This document shows positions 25,158 to 35,054 of a stretch of 64,000 nucleotides of DNA, one piece after another (position 1 is the first letter of the stretch; every line of letters starts with the position of its first letter). Origin of the DNA: Vitis vinifera (taxonomy: Eukaryota; Streptophyta; Magnoliopsida; Vitales; Vitaceae); NCBI RefSeq assembly GCF_030704535.1, contig NC_081818.1, positions 21,864,001 through 21,928,000 of the forward strand, written 5' to 3'. The notes under the pieces are model-generated. The model did not search any database and was not told the DNA's origin. It saw nothing but the letters and a program-made list of their open reading frames with translations. Both the position numbers and the translations under genes were made by a program.

Positions 25158-26921
25158 GGGGGTGTTTGGTAAACGGGAATAGGGAGTGGGAATAGACATC
25201 TCATTCATTTTCTCCCTTATTCCTATGTTTGGATAAATGTTAAGAAGACGAAAATGAAATAAAAAATTATTCCGGCATAAATCAAATCCAACTTATGAGT
25301 CGGATTTGCATTCATTAAAAGTAGATGTTATTCTGATTCATTAAACATATTTGATAATATAAAATAACCTAAATTACTATTTTACCCTCTTATCTTGTTC
25401 TTCAAACTCGATGTTTATCTTCTTTGTAAAGGTAGAGATCCATTCATCATTCACTTCTTATCTTTTTTGCAAAGCTAGAGACCCACTCATCATCCAATTC
25501 TCTGCAACAAGTGATTCTTCCAAATTGAATCAATTAAACCTTCCACGATATTAAAAAAAAAAAATCAATTTCTAATTTATAGGGTTTTGGATGTTCATTT
25601 TGATTGTTAGATCTAGGATTCGTCATTGTTTGCTGCAACTAGGTTCTGAAAACTCCCTTCTACATCTTCGATCAGCTTTACCTTATTTTCTCTTTCTTCT
25701 TCTACTTCTTTATATGTGTTTCTTCTTCTCTATAAATCGATTAATTTTTTATTTATTAATTTATGTTTAGAATCTTTGATGTTTCTTTATCTTGTATTAA
25801 TGGAAACTGGAGAGAAAAATTGAAATGGTTGGAAAAAGATTTTTCGATTTCACGTGTTTACAATATTGAAAATTTTTAATGGTTAGGAAAAAAATAAAAA
25901 GAAAAAAACAAACAAAAACAAAACTTTTGTTCAATTTAGATGAAGATCTCAAGGTTGAATGGGCAAAACAACTTCTTCAAACCCCATAAATCTCCATGTT
26001 GCATCCTTGTTGATTTATTGTCTTTAGGTTGGATTGATAGAAATTTTAGGTTGGATTTTGTTTCATCAATTTCCTATGAACTTTTTTATTGATTTGATGG
26101 CTTAATTTTGGAGGATATACTAGTTGTAGATTTTAGTAGATATGATACTTATATTGAGAACTATAATGAAGTTTGTGTTTTTTTATTTCCTTTTTTGCAA
26201 ATAAGAAATAAGTATTTGGTAGCTTTGACAATTTATATGTTCTTATATTTTTTTTCTTTTTTTTTCTTAGTAAAATATAATTCTATAGCTTTTTTTGCAT
26301 GACAAATTATTTAAAATTTTGATAAAAAAATATTTAAAATTTTTTAAGGTTATGGATTTTATCAGATATGATACTTGTTGAAAATTATAATAAATTTGAA
26401 TTCTTTTATTTCCTCTTTTGAAAATAGGAAAAACATTTGCTAGCTTTGAGAATTTAAATATTATAATAAATATTTTTTTTTTGAAAAATATAATTTTATA
26501 ACTACTTAACCATGACAAATTATTCAATTTTTTAATAAAAATAATAATTGAATATTTGTGCATTAGGGTTATACGATTTTTTATGGTTAATTTTTTATTT
26601 ATTGAGTATATATATATATTTTAGTCTTATTATTTAATAACAAAAAACCTCTCAAATTTTATTTTTTTAAAAATAAAAGTAAAAATAAAAAAATATTTTA
26701 AATTATATGTAAGGATATTATTGTAAATTTATTTCTTTTTCATTTCCATTCCTATTATTATCAAACATTGGAATGAAAACAAATAATCATTCCAATCTTG
26801 CATTCCTAAGTTCATCCAAATGCTAGAAATGAAATTATCAAATTCATTCCATTCCACTAAGAAATAGGAAAGGAAACAAAATATTATTTCCATTTCCTAT
26901 TCCGACGTACCAAACACCCCC
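25158..26921. mobile_element. Non-autonomous PIF/Harbinger-like element, 1764 bp
   Basis: Perfect 14-bp terminal inverted repeats GGGGGTGTTTGGTA lie at both ends, and similarity continues inward (GGGAATAGG against GGAATAGGA). TTA flanks both ends (25155-25157 and 26922-26924). The flanks TATAAACCCT and AGGGTTTAGG appear to join once the element is removed. The interior is AT-rich with no transposase or Myb-like ORF that I can recognise; ORFs there are low-complexity. Confidence 0.8.
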
Positions 26922-26924
26922 TTA

Positions 26925-27330
26925 GGGTTTAGGAATAGCTAACTTATTCATTACATTCTTCTATAGAGAAAGAAAGAACCTTAGTCTCCATCTTTTTTTT
27001 TCTTAAGTGTGTAGCCACTCTACACATGTACTAAGGATCAAAGATAGGGTCATTGGGTGGAAGATCACAAAGTTTTTGAGATATTTGTGTTAGTTGGAAT
27101 AAGACGGAAATTCAAACATCCAGATCCAAAGGTATAGTTTTATAATACCTAAATATAAGTCATTTCATAAGAATGCTTCTATTGTGTTTAGATCTAGTAG
27201 CCCTATGATTTCTAGATAGGGTTTAAATTCCATAAGGAGTACAAAATTAATTTTTAATGTAATTCTAAATTTTTATTGCTTTCATAGATGAGTTGTAGAC
27301 TTCATAAGGAGTTTAAGTTTTTTTATTCAA
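26925..27330 (+). repeat. LTR-like repeat, copy 1, right part
   Basis: This continues copy 1 after the Harbinger-like insertion (GGGTTTAGGAATAGC). Features in the same order as the inverted copy at 30.4-30.7 kb include a run of gene-start-like text ('CATCCAGATCCAAAGGTATAG', 'CTTCTATTGTGTTTAGATCTAG'). There is no coding content. Confidence 0.45.
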
Positions 27331-27569
27331 TTATGTAATTTTTTTTTATATCATCTTTAGAGATCCTAAGAGAGAATGAAGGATCTTAAAAGGCTCATTC
27401 TTCAAGATCTAGACATTCCATAACATCTAACAAGTTTAAGGATAAGATTCATGGAGAAAATAGAGTTTTTGTAAAAGAATCCTGACGAAAAATGAGGTTT
27501 CAAAGTAGATAATATAGTGACAATGCTTGAGTCCTTAGATTAGCATTTGAGTGGTTGTAGAGCTATAGA

Positions 27570-27790
27570 TAGTGTGCCCTCTTAGATGATTCTTAGGATT
27601 TGTAATCATGAAATTTGTGTCGCCATAGTAATTCCTTAATTGAGATTTGACATATGTCTTTTAGGGATTAAAGTATATTAATTGATCACAAAATAGGAGG
27701 ATCTGAGACTCAAGAATGGTAAAGGTAATCTTGAGAGGTTAATAGTTTATATCTTATTAGATTGTGAATACCAATTTAGGGGAAGTTTGC
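27570..27790 (+). repeat. LTR-like repeat, copy 2 (partial, direct)
   Basis: AATTCCTTAATTGAGATTTGACATATG and the following 150 bp repeat 24440-24600 in the same orientation with roughly one difference every few bases. It stops near 27790, where different sequence (TGTAGACACCAAAATTTATC) starts, which itself looks like the 5' edge of another LTR. Confidence 0.55.
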
Positions 27791-28354
27791 TTGTAGACAC
27801 CAAAATTTATCCAAAAACTTCACTTTTATATTGACTTTAAGCCCTTTGGATTAGAGATTTTAGATCCATTTATATTAAGTTTTTAACCTAATTTTCAAGC
27901 CTATATTCATACACTCATTAGGAAGATCACATTTTGACCTTTTATTTTTGGTTTCATCTTGACCATCCATTTCATCTTTTGACATTTTCAAACCCTAAGT
28001 ATATGATCCTCTCTCTATCCCATTATTTTCCACTCATAGTCGCCACACTTTTTTTTTCTCTTTCAATTTCTTCATTTTTTTTCACTATCTTGCCTCCTAA
28101 ACACTCATTTTCATTTATCTTCAATTTTCTTTTTTCTTTTCTTATTCTTCATCCCTCTTATCCTTTTTGTCATTTCCTTCTTCCAAGTTTTCCACCCATG
28201 TTGTCCACCTCCACACCTAGCCTCTATGCGCTACTATGGTCTTCACCTTTTTTACCACCCTCTTTCTCTTTCTTTGTACCCACGGTGCACCCATTATCAC
28301 AATTGTGTCATCAACTTGATTTCTTCTAACAACGCCACTATTGGGGCAACCTTG
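27791..28354 (+). other. Unassigned stretch, pyrimidine-rich ORF
   Basis: It begins TGTAGACACCAAAATTTATC, which resembles a plant LTR start (TG...). A 131-codon ORF (27934-28329) is almost all Phe, Leu, Ser and Pro from CT-rich DNA and is not credible as a gene. Confidence 0.35.
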
Positions 28355-28361
28355 GATCATA

Positions 28362-30400
28362 AATAAGGATGAAAATATTGGTTTTACCTATATATCGATA
28401 GTTTGATCTTATAGATATATCGGGAATTATCAATGAACCTTTTGATATATAAAATAAAATTTGTGACATTCAACAATAATATGTCCAACTTGAAAATATA
28501 TTTAATATTAAAATAATGATATACTTAATTCAATGATATAAAATAAATGACGATATATGAATAATTTTTTTAATATTTATATTTTTTTATATTTAATTAG
28601 TATATAAAATATATAAAAAAAAGACGTGTTAAGAAAATTATCATAATAGTTTTTATATTTTTGGTAATTAATTAAATTAAATTTAAAAATAAAATAATTT
28701 AGAATTAATTAATATATTAAAATATTCTTTTAAATATTTTGTTTTTATAATGGATTTCAATATATATGCTTTTGTACATATATATCATTAAAGGCGAATT
28801 TGCCTCAATGGTTATTAATGGTTCACTTTAAACATTTTGTCTTTTCATTGAACAAAGAGCAACAAAGAGTGATTGCTTGACCAATCAAAAAATTGGGAAT
28901 ATGTTAAAAAATTGGAAAACTTTTCAATAAATATCGTGTGAAACCAAAGTTTGGTTAATTTTGGTTTTGATGATAACAAAATAAGGTTTGAAATTAATGA
29001 TTATATTTCAAGTGTGATTAGGTAAGACGATTTCTAAAGTGGCAATCACAAAGACAAAATCAAGCCAAAGAGAAGTAAATAAGAAGAAGAATACCTCAAA
29101 GAGAAGTATTTTTCAAGACCTAAGTTTCATAGGATCTCTTTGTAAGGTTGTTGGTGTACTAGGTATTTCATGCATTACATTATTAATTTATGTACCAAAA
29201 TCATCCAAAAGTAATTTTGTTTTAAATCCTTTAAAATTGGATGATTTCATGTTTTCAATTAAAACCTTGTGTCAAATGTTTTCTAAACTTATTTAAAAGG
29301 TTTTAAGTTGAAAATGATGGTTGCTGAGCCAAAAACGACTTAACCGGTTGAATCGGATGAGGAAACAATCGACCTATTAACTTCAACTGATCGAAGGGTG
29401 CAAAAACCTTCACTTTCTTCTAGAACGCTTGTTCAACCAGTCAAAGTTGGACCTCAACCAATCGAGATTGAACCTTAACAGGTTGAGGTCTGGTCAAGGG
29501 GTGGTCGAGGTCTAACGGTCATATGCCAAACATTAAATGCTAACGGTTAGTCAACCGGTCGACCACAAACTCGATCGGTTGAATCCCTAACGACTATTTT
29601 GGTTGTTTTCCTCTATAAAAAGAATCAAATATTCATTATTTCAAGAACTTAACCTTCCTAAACATTGTTTGAATATATTTGAGCTCTGGGAGAGTGTTTT
29701 TGAGTGCAACATTGTTTTAAAACTTGCATATCTTTAGTGCACCATTCAATCCTAGTTTTCTTATATCATTTAAGTCTAAAGTTTTATATTAGGATTTTAT
29801 GAGAATATTTCTTATCCTTATTTGTAAATCTTTGAGAAGAAAAGTGTAAGTGTGAGGTATCACTTGAGGGGTTATTCAAGAGTGGGGTATCTCTTGAGAA
29901 TTGTAAAGGGTGCATGGAGCCAAAAGTCCAAGAGGGTGAATTGGAACCATAATCTAATTGTATTGATTGAAGACTTGTGTTAGGAGTCTTGAATTAGTGA
30001 AACCTCAAGCTTGAGATTGAAGCTAGAGGGAAGTGGATGTAAGCCAGGTTGTGCCGAACTACTATAAAAATATTGGATTTGCATTCTTTCTTTCCTACTC
30101 TTTACTTTATATGCAATTGTTTTTATATTGTTTTATTATAAATTTACATATAATTGTCTTTTACATTCATATAATTTAAATTTGTAAAAATAGACCATCA
30201 CCCTATTCATCCATTTCTAGGGTAATTACCTTAGGTTGAATTAACCTCATTTTTCTAACATACCGAAATATCAGCAAGAGTTGTGAAAAATAGTTGAAAA
30301 ATTGGTTGTTTGATAATTCTCCACTATTTGTTGCTTTAGTGATGGCTAATATTGAAATTTTGATGAAATATCTTTGTTATCTTACGATTTTTTCATTCTT
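28362..30400. mobile_element. TIR element with GATATATCG-type interior, split by a solo LTR
   Basis: The left end AAGGATGAAAATATTGG and the reverse complement of the right end AAGAATGAAAAAATCG form imperfect inverted repeats. GATCATA flanks both (28355-28361 and 30401-30407). The short-range ATATCGATA/GATATATCG words match those in the element at 50051-51077, so they belong to one family. About 715 bp remain once the solo LTR is removed. Superfamily (hAT or MULE) is unresolved. Confidence 0.5.
28937..30260 (+). mobile_element. Solo LTR (Copia-like), 1324 bp
   Basis: It starts TGTGAAACC and ends TTCTAACA, with near-identical 5-bp flanks TATCG (28932-28936) and TACCG (30261-30265). Inside are a TATA box (TATAAAA, 29614-29620), a transcribed-looking R/U5 part, and the GGATGTAAGCCAGGTTGTGC..GAACTACTATAAAAA block common in plant Copia LTRs. 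No internal domain or second LTR is present, so this is a recombination-derived solo LTR. The ORF at 29039-29296 has no known domain. Confidence 0.7.
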
Positions 30401-30407
30401 GATCATA

Positions 30408-31360
30408 GGTGCATACTCTCTATCAACATAAACTCACTAAATCTATGCAATGAAAGTGAAAAATAACATCAAAATTGTAGATCTAGGTATTAAAAAAACA
30501 CTTACCTTTAATCTGGATGTTCCTAGATAAAAATCCAATTGAAGAAGATGATATTGTTTACCGTGATAATCTTCCCTACAATCACTCTAATCTCTAGATT
30601 TTGGCACTTGCATGAGGTGGATACTCAACCTTCTTGAGGGAGAGGGGGATGGAGGCTCTCTTTAGAAGACAACAATCTAAATTATGAAACCCTAAATTCT
30701 TAAGGGGGTTTATATAGTTCTCTTTATAAGCTTAAGTGACTTGAGCTCATCTTGGGTTTGAGTCACTTACTCTACTCCATTAAGTCTTAATTAATTACTT
30801 AGTCCTATTGGGTTCCAATTAATTAATTAACATAGTATAGAAAAGTTAAAAATAGTTAATCATAAAATCCTGTACAACCTTACCTTTTGTCAAAACACCC
30901 TTATACATGTAAATGATTAATTTTTCATAAAACCTCAAGTCTTTGTACTAATAAAAAAAATACGTGCTCGAGCGGGGACCATTGAAACCCATAAGAAAAT
31001 ATTGACTCCCTCATAATCCAAATATGAAGGTAAATTAATACTATACTAAATAGTTTCAACTGTACTGCAATCTCCTATAAAATTATATTGAGATGCAAAG
31101 CTTGGATTTATGACCTATTAAACAATTACATGTAAACTTCCCATAAACTAGTGTTTGTAATCTAACAAGATGGATGCTATTAACCTCTTAAGATTACCTC
31201 TACAATTTTTAAATCTCAAATTCTCCTATTATGCGACCAATTAACGTACTTTAATTTACAAATAATATATGTCAAATTCCACTAAAGGAATCTGTGACCA
31301 CAATTTACATGATCATAAGTCTTGAGGATCACATGAGGGGACATACTATCTCTATAAATT
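30408..31360 (-). repeat. LTR-like repeat, inverted copy
   Basis: Its reverse complement follows copy 1 at 24.4-25.15 kb and 26.9 kb in order: GGAATTTGACATATATTATT, 'AGAGGTTAATAG', 'TTCAATGGTCCCCGCTCGAG', 'GGAACCCAATAGGACTAA', 'ATATAAACCCCCTTAAG'. It is uninterrupted, giving a view of the empty site of the Harbinger-like element. Orientation is opposite to copies 1 and 2. Confidence 0.6.
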
Positions 31361-32879
31361 ACATGTTACATCTACTCAAATAGTCTACAAGGTACACATG
31401 ATTTTTTTAAATAATTATCATTTTCTTAGATTTTCCTTTCTTCTACATTGTCTTATTTTTGCAATTGAGTTCCTCTCCAAGAATTTTGTATTGTACATTC
31501 ATTTTTTGCAAAATGAATTATGTGTTTCTAATTAAAGAAAAATGTGGTAAAAAGCTAATTTCTTATTTGACATTTTTCCACAAGTATCAATACCTTCATA
31601 TATTCCATTTTGGGGAGGTATGATGGTAAAGAAGTTGGTACGTATGTCTCCAATGATTGATATTATCATCGAAAAGGTATGTTAACACTTATAAGATGTC
31701 TTGCTTTTTTTAACTTATTTTTTTTGGGTGAATGTGCCTGTGTACCAAGTTCTGTCATTCTTCTATGCACTAAATATTGTGTGTGAATGCACTTGCATGA
31801 CATAACAAAGGATATCAATGGAAGTGTACCACTAAAAAAGATATCATTCTTCTGTTTTTCCATTTGACCAATAAAAAAAAAAAGTGATGATTGAATGAAA
31901 AAATTAATTTTCTTCTATTAGAAAGCAACCTATAAAAAAGTTGATGAAAAAGATGTCATGTCTAGAGTCTAACCTATCATGATTTCAGGATTTGAAAATT
32001 TTTAAGAAAATATAACATGAAAATTAATGATAACCCCCCCTTATTTATAGTTTTTGAATCTCTAGAGAAGCCCTTTGTATGTTTGAATTTTTTATGTTCA
32101 CAACTTTGCTTGTAGAACATTTATTTTGGTTAGTTATTTATATTATGTTTCATTAATCTTTTTGTTGTTTTAGTGTACCGTGATTCATTAATTTTTAACT
32201 TTTTGATGTTACATCATATTTGGAAATATGTTACTCTTGAAGATTTTACTTTATATTATTTATTGAGGAATCACTATTTTATTATAAAGTTTTTCTACTT
32301 AATTAGTGAACAACATTTTATCCTCAAGTGATTAGCTCTAACTATTTTTTTCTAACTCATTTATTTTTCTAAAAATTTTCTCATTTCATTTTATATTACT
32401 TCTAGTTTTTTTTTTTTTCCTCTCAAAATTTTATGAAATTTATTGGTTGTTGCATGTATAATTTATGAGTTTTTAATTCTTCCTATATTTGTTTGTAGGA
32501 TGCAAAGGAAACTGGTTTGCCAAAAGAAGAGAACCCAATTTATTAAAAGAGGTGATGTCGATCGAAAACCACCATGAAGATTGCATCATTAGTCATTTGA
32601 AGGTTGAACAATATTTTTTTGTAGAATATAAATCTTAATAATTGTTGCAGTAATATTTGTACTCTTGTTGAAAGAATTAGAAATTGTTATTCAAAATATT
32701 TTGATGTAATTTACAAATTTGTATGCAATTATTGTATATAAGTAACTACATTAATGGTTTGAACTAGGTTATTATATATCAATATTTGAAGATATCTTTA
32801 TTAGTAATATTCAATTTGATTTTGAGTTTATTTATTTAATATATATGAAATCATTATTTTAACAATAGAATATAAATAT
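31361..32879. other. AT-rich sequence, probable interior of a CACTA element
   Basis: No conserved coding block was recognised. Because the CACTA terminus lies immediately to the right, part of this may be its interior; the opposite terminus was not found. Confidence 0.35.
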
Positions 32880-33266
32880 CATTTTTAATATGAAATGATC
32901 AAAAATGACACTTCTATAAGTGTCATTGTTAACATAGATCAAAGATGACACTTTTGAACGTGTCATTGATCAATTTTATTAAAGATGACACTCCAATAAG
33001 TATCAAGATTACTAATTTTGTAAAAATTATTTCACTAGAATATGTTTAAAGATGACATTTTTTATGAGTGTTGTTATTAACATTATTCAAAGATGACGCT
33101 TCTTTAACCGTCATTAAAAGTATTTATCAAAGATGACGCTTCCTAGAAGTGTCATTGTTGGCTAACACATATAATAATAGAGCCGAAGAGGACTCTTTAG
33201 AGAAGCGTCATCTTTTGCCTTTTTTGACGCGTAAAAAACGTCATTATTTCTCATTTTTCTTGTAGT
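32880..33266. mobile_element. Terminus of a CACTA (En/Spm) element
   Basis: The outer end reads, in reverse complement, TACTACAAGAAAAATGAG, which is one base off the CACTACAAGAAAA terminal repeat of plant CACTA elements. Inward from it, about 350 bp carry at least seven sub-terminal motifs of the AGATGACACTTC/AGTGTCAT or AGATGACGCTTC/AAGCGTCAT type in both orientations, as transposase-binding arrays do. The other end is not visible in this window. Confidence 0.75.
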
Positions 33267-35054
33267 ATAAATAACTTATCATCTTGTAAGAAACATATAA
33301 CTTGTATATTTTGTGTGACTTTTATTATACCTAAGACATAAACAATGTAAGTAATATAAGTTCAAATATTAGATTACAAAGAATGCAATCAAGGATATTA
33401 ATGGGAACAAAAATCATTATAAATAAATTTATTAATAAAAACTTATTTTATTACATCATATGATGCTTTCTAGACCTCTATAATAACATATCCACCTAGA
33501 CATTTCCAGGCATACATAGTAAGGACAAGATTGTTAATATTAGGTTGGTCTCCAAATACCCATGTCCACTGATCAAACACTCTAGCCTTGTGCACTGGTG
33601 TTCGGACATTGTTAGGCGCACAGATTCCGATGTTTGGACATTGTTAGGCGCATGGATTGATCCTGTGACCTCAACTTTAGAGACTGCGCCTGGGTACAAA
33701 TATGGGCCATCTAGTGGTCATCGAGTCCATAGTGTTTGGCTTAGTCAGACAGACTGCGCCTGGTCCCTCGAGTGTTATTTTGAACAGATGAAGAGAGGGG
33801 AAAAAAATGGAGAAGTTTTAACAGTGGGAAAACCCCAAATACGTTGAAAGCAAAGTAAGAAGAATGGGTAAGACTCATAAAAAACCGAAATGGTTACAAA
33901 GAAAGCCGTGGATGAACACCTGAACTTCATGTGGATTTCACATGGATGTTGGCCACATCAGACGCATCAAGTTTATAAATATTGGAGACGACTCCCACTA
34001 CTCCCAAAATTCTATCAACCTTTCACTTGCAGCCCACCCCTTTTCCTTCCACATCCTCTCCATTTCCATCCACTTCTTGTACCAATGGATCAGGTAATCC
34101 TCCAACCAAAATCCTCATCTCCCCTCATTTATTTTTTTGTCTTTTGAGTATCATTCTACATGAATCTCCTAGACATACATCATAGTTAAAAGTAGAGTGT
34201 GCAAGCTTCAATCTATTCATTTGTTCTTGTTTTCGAGAACAAATTAAAAGGACAGCTTTTCATATTCTCATTTTAAGCTTCATGCTCATGCTTGGGTGCC
34301 AGGTACAGCCTTCTAATGCTTTCATGGATGCATTTGTCCTTACAGCTTATATAAGCAAGTTTGGCACAAATGCATTGATTTTTGATAAAAGAAGAAAAAA
34401 TCTAAATTGAGTTGTCTTATCAAAATATCCATGGCAGTAGTACTTGTCTGTCACGTTAGTATGCATCTGTGTGTTTTTTTCTCTTGATGTCAAAGCTACA
34501 GTCACCTATTATAATTTTAGCTTTAAGATTGAAATCAGTCACTGACATGATTCTAAGCATAAAGTTAAAATTACAGTTACTGATTTGATAAATATCTTAG
34601 AGAAAGATTAGATTTAAATACTTTTTCAAAATATTTTTGTGGCAAAGCTGAGGTGGGTTTGGTTGGTAGATTCATTTGTGTCAGAAAGGATAAGGTTTAT
34701 GGAATGCAAGAGAGACAGCTAATTAAAATCCTCAATGGGCTGTTGAGAGAAGAAAGAAGAGGAGTGGGAATTGCATGGTAACAAAGCATATGCACGTGAA
34801 CTGAAAGCTGTCAAGCCAAAATAGAACAACAAAAACATAACATCGAAGCAACAGTAACAAAAAACAAACAAAGAAGATGACTCTCTCCCCTCACTCACCT
34901 CTGTCCATTCATGATTGCTCTAAATTTCCCTACCACTACATCACTGTCCCCTGCCATATCTCTGCCCCCCCACACACACAGAAACAGGGAAAAAGATAGA
35001 GGAATCTCCCCCAACCTACAATCTCAATTTCCTTTTTCCTTTCCTTTTTTTCTT
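33267..35054. other. Intergenic region with a GC-richer island
   Basis: 33540-33780 is unusually GC-rich for the area and contains a short tandem repeat (GGACATTGTTAGGCGCA twice) and two ACTGCGCCTGG boxes; it is open on both strands, but I recognise no protein. Around 33977-34092 a TTTATAAATATT box, a pyrimidine-rich leader and ATGGATCAG followed by GTAATC look like a promoter and first exon, but I find no second exon. The rest holds C/T-rich and AT-rich sequence. Confidence 0.4.

Noticed and set aside
27934..28329. 131-codon ORF rich in Phe, Leu, Ser, Pro
   Set aside because: CT-rich DNA yields such frames by chance; no start context or domain supports it.
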